Notes: generated by a model from the sequence alone, not told the origin. A DNA stretch of 31,192 nucleotides from Dorea_D sp963559605 (GCA_963559605.1 CAUWLL010000031.1:1-31192); one strand, 5' to 3'; counted from the first letter of the stretch, positions 7,056 to 16,530 are shown. Program-made: numbers and translations.

Positions 7056-7379
7056 TTAGTCTTTCTTATATCGATTTCTATTCCACATTTTTACGACTTT
7101 CTCCCAACCACCAGTGGCTACAAGATAAACAATAAAAGCCGCAACTACAGCTCCAACAAGGTAATACCAAATTATCTGAATATTAAAGTAAATACACAGA
7201 ATTACAACAGTCAAAGGACACAATACCAACGCAATCCCCAATGCAACTGCGTTGGTCTGAATGTTCTTCAATCCCGGCATTTCCTTAATCACCTGCGTAA
7301 TAACACTGGTCAAAAATGCCAATACACCAATTGCCATAAGTAAATAAGTTACATACTGTAATAAAATTTCCATATTCAT
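7056..7379 (-). CDS. Phage holin
   Basis: A 107-residue hydrophobic protein with three predicted helices: LLQYVTYLLMAIGVLAFLTSVI, AVALGIALVLCPLTVVILCIY and YYLVGAVVAAFIVYLVAT. A basic tail follows (WNRNRYKKD). The pattern TQVIKEMPGLKNIQTN between helices 1 and 2 resembles Clostridial holins of the Hol44 type. It lies just upstream of the endolysin in the direction of transcription, as expected for a lysis cassette. GGAGGAG precedes the ATG at 7379. Its role, forming pores that free the amidase, is inferred from family and position. Confidence 0.83.
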   Translation of the reverse strand: MNMEILLQYVTYLLMAIGVLAFLTSVITQVIKEMPGLKNIQTNAVALGIALVLCPLTVVILCIYFNIQIIWYYLVGAVVAAFIVYLVATGGWEKVVKMWNRNRYKKD

Positions 7380-7394
7380 AATTCTCCTCCTTGA

Positions 7395-7685
7395 TCATTG
7401 GTCGATAATACTTTCCAAAAGTTCATCTCTTATTTTTTTCATACTTTCAATCCCATTTCCTGTGATCTGATGATTCAGCATTGCGGCCAGACACTTTGAC
7501 TGTTGTTTCTGCATTTCTTCAAGAGCTTTAATGCTCTTGTAATCCTTTTCGTTATACTCTTCTAGCTGTTCCACTCTTTTAGTCATACGAAATGCCGGCT
7601 TAATTACTTTCGCGACAACAGCCCCTGCTCCTCCTACAATGCTTACCGCCCCACACACACTTAAAAATGTCTGCACAAATTCCAT
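7395..7685 (-). CDS. Small membrane-anchored coiled-coil phage protein
   Basis: 96 residues with one N-terminal hydrophobic segment (FLSVCGAVSIVGGAGAVVAKVI) followed by a charged helical stretch (MTKRVEQLEEYNEKDYKSIKALEEMQKQQ) likely to form a coiled coil. This is the layout of XhlA/hemolysin-like accessory proteins that accompany holins, but I see no diagnostic motif. It sits 15 bases upstream of the holin in the same operon. It may be a holin partner or antiholin; no function is proven. Confidence 0.65.
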   Translation of the reverse strand: MEFVQTFLSVCGAVSIVGGAGAVVAKVIKPAFRMTKRVEQLEEYNEKDYKSIKALEEMQKQQSKCLAAMLNHQITGNGIESMKKIRDELLESIIDQ

Positions 7686-7690
7686 CGTTT

Positions 7691-7795
7691 TTAGACCTCC
7701 TTTAAGGCTTCTTCTACGTCCTTCCTCCAGTGTTTTGGAACTTGTTCTATAGTTATAGTTCCATCGTTAATCTTCATAACATAAAAATCTACCAT
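7691..7795 (-). CDS. CD1375/XkdX-like small phage protein
   Basis: A 34-residue protein, MVDFYVMKINDGTITIEQ continuing to VPKHWRKDVEEALKEV. The pattern (short strand, then K-I-T-I-x-x-V-P-x-x-W-R, then an acidic helix) is that of the tiny CD1375/XkdX-type proteins always found between tail-fibre and holin genes in Clostridia and Bacillus phages. AATAGG precedes the ATG, a weak ribosome site; the upstream gene's stop lies one base before it, suggesting coupling. Function unknown, probably tail-associated. Confidence 0.75.
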   Translation of the reverse strand: MVDFYVMKINDGTITIEQVPKHWRKDVEEALKEV

Positions 7796-7796
7796 C

Positions 7797-8159
7797 CTAT
7801 TCACCTCCTATCATTCCTGCCAGCTCCATAATACCTAAATCCTGCACTTGCTGGCCTTTTTTAATTGCAGATATTTCTTTTTCTATATCTGTCTTTTCCC
7901 TAAGCGAAAATGTAGCGTATACCTTTTCATTTTCTATGCGCACGTGGAACAGCGGTTCAACGAGTGCCAAATTCTCGTATACACCAAACACCGTATTATT
8001 TGTCTTAAATTTTACGCTATCTAAATTTTCTTCTTTTGTAAGAACGTCTGCGACTGTCTGGAGTTCTGCAAATGTGTCTACTACTGCGGTAACTCTGCTT
8101 AAGCTTGCACCCTCCAAAATCATTAATTCTGTGTTGTCTTTAAATTCTATTTTTTCCAT
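7797..8159 (-). CDS. Hypothetical phage tail-region protein
   Basis: 120 residues, no family recognised with confidence. The N-terminal part is beta-rich (EFKDNTELMILEGASLSRVTAVV). A mixed region (FGVYENLALVEPLFHVRIENEKVYATFSL) and a C-terminal helix (EKEISAIKKGQQVQDLGIMELAGMIGG) follow. Position after the receptor-binding protein and before the XkdX-like gene suggests a baseplate or tail-tip accessory. The start at 8159 is supported by AAAGGAAAAAA before the ATG; ten extra upstream codons lack a ribosome site. Confidence 0.7.
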   Translation of the reverse strand: MEKIEFKDNTELMILEGASLSRVTAVVDTFAELQTVADVLTKEENLDSVKFKTNNTVFGVYENLALVEPLFHVRIENEKVYATFSLREKTDIEKEISAIKKGQQVQDLGIMELAGMIGGE

Positions 8160-8232
8160 TATTTTTTCCTTTCTGCCGGTCTCTGCCACCGGCGGGCAAT
8201 CTATAATTTATAAGTTACGTTCTCGACTAACA

Positions 8233-9090
8233 TTAAATAATATAATTTAATACGCCGTAAATGTAATTACTCTTTGGAAGTGTTACATAAGGATAAATTG
8301 TTAAAATACCATCTCTCCCCATCTCAAATAATATAGTGCTGTTTCTTTCTGAAATGCTCTTCAACAGCAAAGCTTCTGATGGTGCTATGTTGATATGCTT
8401 ATTTGGGATAGCCCTTGCTTTAATTTTTACGCCCGCTTCTATCTCTCGTGCGGTTTGCAAAATAATACTAAGCATAACATTATGCCCGATAACTGTAGCC
8501 TTTACAGTCCCAGAAAAGTCTGCGCCACCCCAATGATCTTCAAGATTGAATTCTAATTTGCTAGTTAGCTCAGAAATTTTTTCATCCAACACTTTCCCCT
8601 GTCTTGCGTCCAACAAAAATCCCTCTTCCGTTGTCAGAAGGTTATTTGCGATTTTCATAAATGCCGCCGTTCCCAGATCCGCAAACCATTTTTTTACTTT
8701 TCCAAATATTCCAGAAAAATTTTCTCCAGAGTTGATATTCTCTCTTGCTTCTGCTTGTTCAAATTCAATTGTAATGGTATCGATGTTTTCTACTTGTCCG
8801 GTCTTTCCCTCTGGTATGACCATGTCCAAAACCGCGTTTTGCTTTGTTCCTCTGTTCGTTACACTTGCTTCTGTTCCTGGTTCTCCGGTTACCACATTTC
8901 CAATTTCAATTGTTCCTGTAAACTCTCCGTTTTCCACCATTTTATTCATTTTATTTTCAAATTCCGTTTGTCGCTGTTCGGTTTCTTCGCAAACATCATT
9001 CGCCGCTTTAATCCCGTCATGAATACTTTGTCTGACATCGCGCCCAAATGTTGCGCGTAATATATTATTTAGAGCTTCTTGTACTGTCAT
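8233..9090 (-). CDS. Phage baseplate/receptor-binding (tail fibre) protein
   Basis: 285 residues. The N-terminus (VQEALNNILRATFGRDVRQSIHDGIKAAND) is the helical attachment segment shared by many Firmicute tail-tip proteins, followed by a coiled coil to about residue 52. Then comes a Gly/Thr-rich spacer (VVTGEPGTEASVTNRGT...LDMVIPEGKTG) and a knob-like linker (LGTAAFMKIANNLLTT...LDARQGKVLDEKI). The beta-rich C-terminal ~100 residues are the likely receptor-binding head. It overlaps the upstream gene by 26 bases. Expected to bind the host wall polysaccharide at the tail tip; the exact ligand cannot be read. Confidence 0.8.
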   Translation of the reverse strand: MTVQEALNNILRATFGRDVRQSIHDGIKAANDVCEETEQRQTEFENKMNKMVENGEFTGTIEIGNVVTGEPGTEASVTNRGTKQNAVLDMVIPEGKTGQVENIDTITIEFEQAEARENINSGENFSGIFGKVKKWFADLGTAAFMKIANNLLTTEEGFLLDARQGKVLDEKISELTSKLEFNLEDHWGGADFSGTVKATVIGHNVMLSIILQTAREIEAGVKIKARAIPNKHINIAPSEALLLKSISERNSTILFEMGRDGILTIYPYVTLPKSNYIYGVLNYII

Positions 9091-10693
9091 ATTCTCCCTC
9101 CTGTGCTCCTGTTTTTGTCCAAGTATAACAAGTTATATATGGCTGCAAATTATTATGTGCTTGCCCTTCTCCCTGGCTTTTTATCCCGTGAAGGTGTTGC
9201 GTTGAATTTGTTGCAAGTGAACGTTCTTCAGCTCCGATTACATAACCAAGAACACTCTCTCCACCAAGCTCTGTCTCTCCACTGTGATCATGAGGCGGAA
9301 GTTCTGAAATCGTCAGGACATGTTCCTTTTCCCCTCCGGTTTTTCCTGATATTTGAAAACTTTCATCCTGTTCGTCCACACCTACAAGAACCCTTCCCTT
9401 AATACGTTCCCATCTCCCCCCTAAATGCATATTAGGGTCATAATTCTTTTCCATTATCTGGAGAATCGAACCTACCGGATAATATTTGTCAGCAAGTTCA
9501 TTCATCTGCTCTTCAATCACCGTAACCTTTTCAACTGCCTTATCAGCAGATTTAAGCGCATAAGATACAGATTCAGATACCGCATTCACCTTCTCGGATG
9601 CAGATGTAGTTCCTGCCACTTGGGCTGTTAATGTGGAGATGGTCCGCCCAAGTGTGATTTTATTATTGGAAGGGTTATCCAGATTTAATTCGTATTTACT
9701 CACAAGGTAATAAGTAGATACGTCTCCCGGCGTGCTCAGCAGACCGTGCCGTTCAGAAATACATGGAACGAGGTCGCCTAACCGGATAGCATTTATATCT
9801 ACATCGATCAAATGAAGATCCGCCGCTGTAAGTTCAATGGAGATTGCAAGATTGATCCGGGTCTTCAACTCCTCCTTGGCTCTCTTCAATAAAGTATCCG
9901 GGTCATTTACATCTGAAAAATCTACCTTTTCGTAAATCCAGCCATACATTTCTACCGCCGCAGGATCATATACATAGTCTGTTCCATTATGGCCATTTGC
10001 AGTTTTTATTGTTATGTTGTTTTTTCCAACAGGGATAATCGCGGTGACGATATTTTCAGCTTTGATATACCGCTTCAAGTCCAAAAGATTCTCTCCAAAA
10101 CGAATCTCTTGGGCGCTTACTTTCCCGTACTGCTTCACATAATCCAGATAACGTTTATTCCCACTGTGCCGTACCCTGAGATACCCATCATATTTTCCGA
10201 TAAAATTACTATTGAGGAAATCCCATGTTTTCTCATAATTGGTGGAAACACTTTTTACCTCCACGGGATCAATGTCGATAATCCCTAATTCAAACCGTTT
10301 TCCATCTTCTACTTGTTCATTGTGTACCTCCAGTAATTTTCTAAAAATATCTATATTTGTCTTTCCGTTTCCTGTCTGCGACCCATAAGACTTCGGACGC
10401 TGCACACTATCCAGCAGAAATGACAGTTCCCCTTCACACATTACCTGTCCCAGATTGTAAAAATCTGCTTCATCGTTAATAGGTCTGCCGGAATACAAAA
10501 GTTCCGATTCGTCATACACTTCAATAGAAGATTTCAGCCTTTCTATATTCCGTATACCAGGATGGGAGGGCAGGATCCCAAAATCAAGATTTCCTGTTTT
10601 GTTTAACTCCAGCGCCAGTTTTGGGGAAAGAAGCCGGAACTCTTCATCCCTCACGTCATGAATCGTCTTACCATTACAATATACTCTATACAT
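9065..10693 (-). CDS. Tail-associated lysin/baseplate hub with C-terminal collar domain
   Basis: 542 residues. The first ~350 match the prophage endopeptidase-tail / Tal N-terminal hub family: a MYRVYCNGKTIHDVRDEEF start, LLDSVQRPKSYG, and beta domains ending LDNPSNNKITLGRTISTLTAQV. A coiled coil (about 365-405) leads to a C-terminal domain beginning YPVGSILQIMEKNYDPN and GGRWERIKGRVLVG, with LPPHDHSG, typical of phage tail-collar/baseplate modules. No clear peptidase motif is visible, so it may be purely structural. The ATG at 10693 overlaps the dit stop (TGATG). It follows dit, the expected hub position. Confidence 0.83.
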   Translation of the reverse strand: MYRVYCNGKTIHDVRDEEFRLLSPKLALELNKTGNLDFGILPSHPGIRNIERLKSSIEVYDESELLYSGRPINDEADFYNLGQVMCEGELSFLLDSVQRPKSYGSQTGNGKTNIDIFRKLLEVHNEQVEDGKRFELGIIDIDPVEVKSVSTNYEKTWDFLNSNFIGKYDGYLRVRHSGNKRYLDYVKQYGKVSAQEIRFGENLLDLKRYIKAENIVTAIIPVGKNNITIKTANGHNGTDYVYDPAAVEMYGWIYEKVDFSDVNDPDTLLKRAKEELKTRINLAISIELTAADLHLIDVDINAIRLGDLVPCISERHGLLSTPGDVSTYYLVSKYELNLDNPSNNKITLGRTISTLTAQVAGTTSASEKVNAVSESVSYALKSADKAVEKVTVIEEQMNELADKYYPVGSILQIMEKNYDPNMHLGGRWERIKGRVLVGVDEQDESFQISGKTGGEKEHVLTISELPPHDHSGETELGGESVLGYVIGAEERSLATNSTQHLHGIKSQGEGQAHNNLQPYITCYTWTKTGAQEGEYDSTRSSK

Positions 10694-11406
10694 CACAAAC
10701 TTCCTCCCCGATAATCAACAGACACCACTCCGTTTCCGACAAAAGTCAACAGGTTATCTCCGGCGCCCAGCCATATGTCAAATACTTTGCTTTTTCCTGC
10801 CGGTAATGCGTACTGCTGCCCTTTATAAATCACTTTCATAGGCACAGAGCAATCAATGACCGGCACGATCCTTTTGCGAAGTCCGAAAATAGAAAGTTCA
10901 TAAGTCCCATTTACTGCAAGGTCTTTGTACTCTCTGATAAGTCCTGTCTCAAAGTTGAACGTATCCCATACCCAGTCTTCCAGACTGGAATAAAGCTCAT
11001 ATTTATACGGGTCCAGACTTCCTGACAAAGTAATTGTACTTTTATCTTTATCCGTCTTTTCTGCATCCACCGTCAGCCTGCCAAAGTAAAAAAATGCCGG
11101 ATCATTATCCAGAATAATCCTCATTCGCTGTCCGACAATATAATTTGCTATCTCTGACAACAGCATGCTCCATTCAAAGAAATCTCTATCAGGCGCTTCA
11201 AACTCCAACGACAACGGCCGTTCTTTATACTTCACATCCCCCGCCGTCATAGATTCTGTAAAATCCAATACTCCGTCTGCTCCCGGGATGTCCTGCTCAT
11301 AAGTTTTTGCCTCTGGGAACCCAAGGGTGATCTTAGTCCAGTCAAGCCCCCAGTCTTTTAACGTGTGCTTTCCTCCGATCAGCACACCAAGTGTTCCATT
11401 TGCCAT
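10693..11406 (-). CDS. Distal tail protein (Dit)
   Basis: 237 residues of the siphovirus Dit / Sipho_tail family. An N-terminal beta domain contains TYEQDIPGADGVLDFTESMTAGDVKYKERPLSLEFE, a family hallmark, followed by helices (DFFEWSMLLSEIANYIVGQ), LSGSLDPYKYE and a C-terminal beta galectin-like domain. Dit forms hexameric rings joining the tail tube to the baseplate hub. The start codon overlaps the last base of the tape-measure stop, and the stop overlaps the start of the hub gene, so all three are coupled. Confidence 0.9.
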   Translation of the reverse strand: MANGTLGVLIGGKHTLKDWGLDWTKITLGFPEAKTYEQDIPGADGVLDFTESMTAGDVKYKERPLSLEFEAPDRDFFEWSMLLSEIANYIVGQRMRIILDNDPAFFYFGRLTVDAEKTDKDKSTITLSGSLDPYKYELYSSLEDWVWDTFNFETGLIREYKDLAVNGTYELSIFGLRKRIVPVIDCSVPMKVIYKGQQYALPAGKSKVFDIWLGAGDNLLTFVGNGVVSVDYRGGSL

Positions 11407-14400
11407 TACGCACCTCCTCTAAGTTTTCGTGTTACAATTTCATTTAAAAACTGATCCATGAACGGTACCGTTGTTCTCGCCACTTCCCGGCCATCCAATA
11501 CGGAGATAACCTCTATTTTCTCCGGTCCTGTATATACTGTTTTCTGAGAAACTTCCCTTTCCGGTCTCTGCACCTTTATCTCAGGCAGCTTTACACTTGC
11601 TGTTATTCTGCCCATCTGCTTCAATACTGCGGACTCCATCTTTTCACGGATCCGCGGAAGATCTAGGGGCGCTTCTGCAAAACGCTGTGCCATAGTCATA
11701 GATAAACGGTCCATCTGTCTGTACAGGTCTTTCTCCTTATTTTCATGCCCCCTTTTTAACCCTCTAATATCCTGTTCCCCGATTCCTTCAAACACCTTAG
11801 ACGGGGAATGGATGCCAAGGGTTTTCTTGGCTTTTTTAACCAGCTTATTACAAAGGCTTTTTACCGCCGAAGTTACTGTCCTGGTTTCAGACTTTATTCC
11901 GGCCGCAAGTCCTCTCGCAATATTCCCGCCGGCTTTGTTCATCTGTTTTTTCAGATGATCTGTAGCCGATTTAAGCTTTATCTGGTATTCTTTTTCAAGT
12001 TTCTTCAAATCATCTTCAAAAAATGATTTAGAAAAACTGTCGGCCATAGACTGCTGTTTGTTCCAGTTTGCGATATATGCATTTTGTTGTGCTGTAGTCA
12101 TGGAGCGGAACCAGTCCATATAAGCGGTTGCTTCATCCACATTCATGCCTAAAATACGCTCCATCAAAGATTCCGGTATCTTTTTTTCAAGCGCTTTTAG
12201 ATTGCTCTGGTATCTGGAAATATCGCGGATATTCTGCTCCAGATCATACACATTCCCCCAAGACTTCTGTTTGCTTGCAAGGCTGTCTCTCATAGCCGTA
12301 ATGCTGTCATACTCTTTCTGATACGCTTCTGACAGTTCCTGGACCTTTTTCTGTGCAAGACCTGTCAAACGTTCCGCTTCCCTGTCAAAAGCAATGTTAA
12401 AGGCATTTGCCACCTTTTCACCTGCCTCTTTCAACAGCTTTTCTTCTTTGGCATTTGATTTTTTCAGCTTTGCAAGCCTTTTCTTAAGTTTTGTCTTTGT
12501 TTTCTTGCTCTTCGTTTTCTCGATCTTGGACTGTATTTTATTTTCTGCCTTTTCATTCGCCGTAACTACAGACTCATACTGTGTATTTAATGATTCCTGA
12601 AGCTTATTAGAGCTTCTCGTTTTTGATACGTTAATCGCCTTGCTAAGACCACTGATAAGTTCACTTCCTACCAGAGAATACTTCCCTGCTTTTGCAGAAC
12701 TCTTTGCCGTAGTTAATGCCGCCGCCATCGTAGATTTCATCTCGCCGACAAGTTCTATCCTTGCGGCTTTCACACCGGAAGCAATACCGCGCGGGATATT
12801 TACCCCGATTGCCCTTTTATACTTTTTGGACGGAGAATGGATCTCCAGTTCATCTGCTGTTGCCTTAAAAGAAGCCTCCGCCATCTCACGTGAAGCCTCC
12901 TCTACCTCTTTTGTATTCTTACGTATACCGGAGGCCATACCGAGAGGAAGAAACTTTCCGACTTCTTTTTCAAATACTTTTGATGGTGAGTGAATATCAG
13001 CCTCCGCTTTTGCAGCGGCTTTCGCTTTTCTAACTGCGTCTGCTGCCGCAGAGGCGATTGATTTAACACCACCTCTTATACCTGCAGCGATACCGGAAGA
13101 TATATTATTGCCTATACCGGTAAAGCCGGAAGTTTCCGACTCAGCTCCGGTTTTCGCACTTTCCACCACATTTTTTGCTGACTTCTGTGCTTCTCCTTTT
13201 GCAGAATCTACGCCTTTTGCAAACTCATTTCCACCGTCTTTTCCTGCCTTTCCCATCTCAGACTTGGCTTTGTTCCCCATAAGAGCGCTCATTTGTTTCA
13301 CAGCTTCTACCGGCTTCATTTTCCCGGAGTTTACAGAAGAAACTAATTCCTTAACCGCTTTATCTCCTGCTTTTCCCGACTCTGTGATCATCTTGTCAAA
13401 CCGGATGAGGGCTTCCATCTGTTTTACCGCTTCGGACGGTTTCGTTTTCCCGGATGCAATCCCCTGTGTTAAGTTCTGCGGGATCTTCGCGCCCGATTTC
13501 AAGGATTTACTTTGCAGGCTGTCAAAATTGATTAAAGCTTTCATCTCATCCACGCCGGATGGTATTGCATATTTCCCGGACTGCATTCCCTGTGATACTG
13601 CAATAGGGACTTTTACGCCTTCGGCTTTCGCTTTCTGTATCAGCCCATCAATCTTGATCAGGCTGTTTAATTCATCTCCTGTAGCCGGATTGCTATATGC
13701 CCCTTCTCGAATCCCTTCACTGACCGATGCCGGGATCTCCTGTGATTTAAGCTTTGCCTCCTCCTTAAGCCTGTCAATATCACCGAGGAACTCTGCGTAG
13801 TTTGTCTCCCCTATCTGGCGGCTGCTCATAGTATCAAGTTCGGCGTTTAAACTGTTCAAGGTTTTTTGATACTTTTTCACCTGTTCGTCTGCGGACTTAT
13901 AAGCTGCGGTTGAATCATTAATCTCACCTGCCGCTATTTTATTTCCTTGAGCTGCCTGCTTTCCCCACTTTTCCTTTGCGGCATTCAGATTTTCTTCTGC
14001 TTTATTCCGTCTCTGTGTAGCATCTGCCAGTTTTTCCTCCGTCTTGATGACGTCTTTGCTGACACTCTCTACCTGTGCGCCGTAAGCTTTCGCCATGGCA
14101 AGTCTCTTCTGTGCTTCTATATTCTTCGCGATCGCTTCTGTGGACTGATTCAGTTTATCTTTTTCTTCATCATAAGCCAGCCCAAGATCCGGAAGGATAC
14201 TGTTTAATTCTTCTACAATAGACTTGATCTGTGCTTTTTGCCCTGCACTCTTATTTTCCACAGACATAAGCCCATTCAGCTTATCGGCAAGCATATCCGC
14301 CTGTTTCCCTTCTACCTGCGCGGTGGCAATTGCTTCCTGCCTGCCTTTTTGATTCTCTTTTACCTCTTTTAGATACTCTTTCTGTTTCTCGGCTGATTTT

Positions 14401-16229
14401 TCTATGGACTGCATCAGCTTCTGTTCCCCGGACACCTGTTTCTCCTGTGTAAGCGTATATGCCGCCACCCCGGCAGCCAAAGCTCCGACCGCGACAACCG
14501 CAAGCCCCACAGGTCCTCCAAGGGCAGTGCAAGCTGTATTAAAAGCTCCTGTTGCTGCTGTTGCTAAAGAGATTTTTCCAGTAAAAAGACCAACTACAGT
14601 CTGTAAAGCTGTCAATCCTCCCGTCTGCGCCGTTGCTGTTAAAGTTCCGGCAGTCTGCATTGCATTTAAAACCCCTTGTGCACCTGCCAGCGTATTTAAC
14701 GCCGTACTTGCCAGACCAAACACCTTATATCCTGCCATGGCACCAAAGTAAGCAGTCGTCAGCGGAACAACTACGTCTAAATTATCTGCAAGAAGACCTA
14801 AACTTTTAGACAGGATCTTTAATCCGCCTCCACCTGCTGCCTTTGCCACAGAACCAAGATTCTCCACCGTATGAACGGCTTCCTCCGGAATCACAGACTT
14901 GATACCGCCTTTGTCAATCTTACCCAAGAACTTGTCCAAATGTTTATTGGCACTCGCAAGTCCTTTTGCCATCGGCTTACTCAAATCTTCATACACAGAT
15001 ATTCCCATATCTTTCAGCTTATTTTTCGTTATTTTAAGCTGCGACTCCATTGTCCCGTAACGTGTCTCTGCCTCTTTTGTCAACGCTGTATTCTTATCCC
15101 ACGCGTCACTTCCAAGTTCTACCGCCTTCGTAAACTGATCAGACGCACCGGCAGCACGTAAAAGCGCATCCCGCATACGTACATCAGACAGCCCCATATC
15201 ATCTAAAATTTTGATGGCGCTCCCCCCGGACTGGTTTATCCGGTCAAGCCCCTGAATAAAGGCTATTACCGCCCTGGAAGCATCCTGCTCAAACGCTTTC
15301 TTAAATTCACCGGAACTCATCCCTGCTACTTCTGCAAAATTCTTAAGTCCCTCTCCGCCTTTTGTAGTAGCCAGGTTCATTTTAGAAAGTAATGTAGAAA
15401 ACGCTGTACCTCCAGCCTCAGCTTCAATACCTACGGAACTTAATGCTCCGGAAAACGAAAGAATCTGTGACTCCGTCATTCCAACCTGAGCGCCTGCTCC
15501 GGCAATACGCATTGCCATGTCGACAATCTCTGCTTCTGTAGTCGCGAGATTGTTTCCAAGAGCCACCACCGTAGAACCAAGGCGGTCAAAATTCTTCTGT
15601 GACATACCCGTAATATTCGCAAATCTGGCAAGCGAAGTTGCCGCACTCTCAGAAGATAGATTGGTAGAATCCCCAAGCTGCACCATCGTCCTGGTAAAGC
15701 CCTTTATAGATTTGGTCTTAATTCCAAGCTGTCCGGCTGCTTCTGCTACCCCGGCGATTTCCTCTACAGATTCCGGCATTTCCTTTGCCATCCCACGAAT
15801 ATCAGCTTTTAAAGTCTTGAGTTCCTTATCTGTAGCATTTACAGTTTTCTTCACACCGGTAAATGCGCTTTCAAAACTGATTCCCGCTTTTACAGAAGCC
15901 ACTACCCCCGTTCCAAGGGCAACTGCTGATGCCTTGGCAGCAATAGATGTAACCTTTTTTAATCTTCCCACCGCACCAGTCCAGTGTTTTCCCACATTTT
16001 CTGCACTCTGTTTAGATTGTTCTTCGGATTTCTTATAATGTTTTTCCGTTTCATCAAATGTTTTCTTTACATTTTTTGAGATGTCTTCTGATACTTTCTT
16101 AGCCGATTTATCAACTTCCTGTGCGATCTTTTCCGCCGACACTTTCACATCCTTTTTCAAATCGGATAAATCTTTTTCCACCTCCGAACTGTCCAGATCT
16201 GTCTCGATAACAATTTTTCCATCTGCCAT
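11406..16229 (-). CDS. Phage tail tape measure protein (TP901 family)
   Basis: 1607 residues, the longest gene, as expected for the protein that sets tail length. Residues 1-100 are charged coiled coil. The TP901 core spans about 110-330 (FESAFTGVKKTVNATDKELK, ATSLARFANITGMSQKNFDRLG). Hydrophobic segments lie at about 475-600 (GGPVGLAVVAVGALAAGVAAY) and further coiled coils at about 600-830. Three and a half 42-residue repeats run from residue 837 to about 986. HSPSK motifs occur near 1078, 1130 and 1471 in a GLASGI context, a recurring feature of tape measures. AGAGGGGTGAT precedes the ATG. Tail length should be long (family rule of about 1.5 angstroms per residue). Confidence 0.96.
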   Translation of the reverse strand: MADGKIVIETDLDSSEVEKDLSDLKKDVKVSAEKIAQEVDKSAKKVSEDISKNVKKTFDETEKHYKKSEEQSKQSAENVGKHWTGAVGRLKKVTSIAAKASAVALGTGVVASVKAGISFESAFTGVKKTVNATDKELKTLKADIRGMAKEMPESVEEIAGVAEAAGQLGIKTKSIKGFTRTMVQLGDSTNLSSESAATSLARFANITGMSQKNFDRLGSTVVALGNNLATTEAEIVDMAMRIAGAGAQVGMTESQILSFSGALSSVGIEAEAGGTAFSTLLSKMNLATTKGGEGLKNFAEVAGMSSGEFKKAFEQDASRAVIAFIQGLDRINQSGGSAIKILDDMGLSDVRMRDALLRAAGASDQFTKAVELGSDAWDKNTALTKEAETRYGTMESQLKITKNKLKDMGISVYEDLSKPMAKGLASANKHLDKFLGKIDKGGIKSVIPEEAVHTVENLGSVAKAAGGGGLKILSKSLGLLADNLDVVVPLTTAYFGAMAGYKVFGLASTALNTLAGAQGVLNAMQTAGTLTATAQTGGLTALQTVVGLFTGKISLATAATGAFNTACTALGGPVGLAVVAVGALAAGVAAYTLTQEKQVSGEQKLMQSIEKSAEKQKEYLKEVKENQKGRQEAIATAQVEGKQADMLADKLNGLMSVENKSAGQKAQIKSIVEELNSILPDLGLAYDEEKDKLNQSTEAIAKNIEAQKRLAMAKAYGAQVESVSKDVIKTEEKLADATQRRNKAEENLNAAKEKWGKQAAQGNKIAAGEINDSTAAYKSADEQVKKYQKTLNSLNAELDTMSSRQIGETNYAEFLGDIDRLKEEAKLKSQEIPASVSEGIREGAYSNPATGDELNSLIKIDGLIQKAKAEGVKVPIAVSQGMQSGKYAIPSGVDEMKALINFDSLQSKSLKSGAKIPQNLTQGIASGKTKPSEAVKQMEALIRFDKMITESGKAGDKAVKELVSSVNSGKMKPVEAVKQMSALMGNKAKSEMGKAGKDGGNEFAKGVDSAKGEAQKSAKNVVESAKTGAESETSGFTGIGNNISSGIAAGIRGGVKSIASAAADAVRKAKAAAKAEADIHSPSKVFEKEVGKFLPLGMASGIRKNTKEVEEASREMAEASFKATADELEIHSPSKKYKRAIGVNIPRGIASGVKAARIELVGEMKSTMAAALTTAKSSAKAGKYSLVGSELISGLSKAINVSKTRSSNKLQESLNTQYESVVTANEKAENKIQSKIEKTKSKKTKTKLKKRLAKLKKSNAKEEKLLKEAGEKVANAFNIAFDREAERLTGLAQKKVQELSEAYQKEYDSITAMRDSLASKQKSWGNVYDLEQNIRDISRYQSNLKALEKKIPESLMERILGMNVDEATAYMDWFRSMTTAQQNAYIANWNKQQSMADSFSKSFFEDDLKKLEKEYQIKLKSATDHLKKQMNKAGGNIARGLAAGIKSETRTVTSAVKSLCNKLVKKAKKTLGIHSPSKVFEGIGEQDIRGLKRGHENKEKDLYRQMDRLSMTMAQRFAEAPLDLPRIREKMESAVLKQMGRITASVKLPEIKVQRPEREVSQKTVYTGPEKIEVISVLDGREVARTTVPFMDQFLNEIVTRKLRGGA
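13280..13721 (-). repeat. Three and a half 42-residue tandem repeats in the tape measure
   Basis: Units start at residues 837 (SEGIREGAY), 879 (SQGMQSGKY), 921 (TQGIASGKT) and 963 (VSSVNSGKM, partial). Each holds a Gly-rich turn, a short amphipathic helix with LI-(K/N/R)-(I/F)-D, and a Lys/Gly linker. The DNA is diverged, so the repeats are old. Confidence 0.7.
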
Positions 16230-16270
16230 AGTATCACCCCTCTTTCTACCTTTTAAATAAAATAATTATA

Positions 16271-16299
16271 CAAAAACACCACCCATTTCTGAGTGGTGT
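16271..16299 (-). terminator. Terminator closing the antirepressor (moron) cassette
   Basis: Minus strand: ACACCAC/GTGGTGT stem with a short loop, then TTTTT. It lies after the 73-aa gene and before the tape measure, so most moron transcripts should stop here while some late transcription must pass through. Confidence 0.75.
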
Positions 16300-16308
16300 C
16301 TGTCTGCA

Positions 16309-16530
16309 TTATGCTGTTTTCTTTCTTCTGGCACGTTCTGCACGTTTGCCCTCAATATAGCCAAGTATGAATAAACTGTGTGCCATAGCTTTTGTTACAC
16401 TTTGTGGATAAGCTCTCAGAAGTTCATCTACTCCTCTACATTCATAATAAGGGAGCTTTGACTGCTTCTCAATCATCTTTACAACGCCTGTCTCTTGAAA
16501 TTCCATGTTCTTCACAATGACACTACCCAT
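16309..16530 (-). CDS. Hypothetical protein downstream of the antirepressor
   Basis: A 73-residue protein of unknown function. It has a central segment with Cys and paired Tyr (KLPYYECRGVDELLRAYPQSVTKAMAHSLFILGYIEGKRAERARRKK) predicted helical, and a very basic C-terminus suggesting nucleic-acid contact. The ATG at 16530 is one base past the antirepressor stop, with GGAGGTG overlapping that gene's end, so the pair is coupled. A terminator follows. A role with the antirepressor is inferred from coupling only. Confidence 0.68.
   Translation of the reverse strand: MGSVIVKNMEFQETGVVKMIEKQSKLPYYECRGVDELLRAYPQSVTKAMAHSLFILGYIEGKRAERARRKKTA

Noticed and set aside
8546..9022. Long plus-strand open frame of about 158 codons
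   Set aside because: It lies antisense to the receptor-binding protein gene, lacks a ribosome site and has composition of a complementary shadow.
13280..13721. CRISPR-like or DNA-level repeat array
   Set aside because: Repeats are at protein level only and the DNA has diverged; no spacer-repeat pattern occurs anywhere in the window.
13108..13800. Long plus-strand open frame of about 230 codons
   Set aside because: It is the complement of the repeat region of the tape measure gene; the Phe/Ser/Pro-rich composition is typical of a shadow frame.
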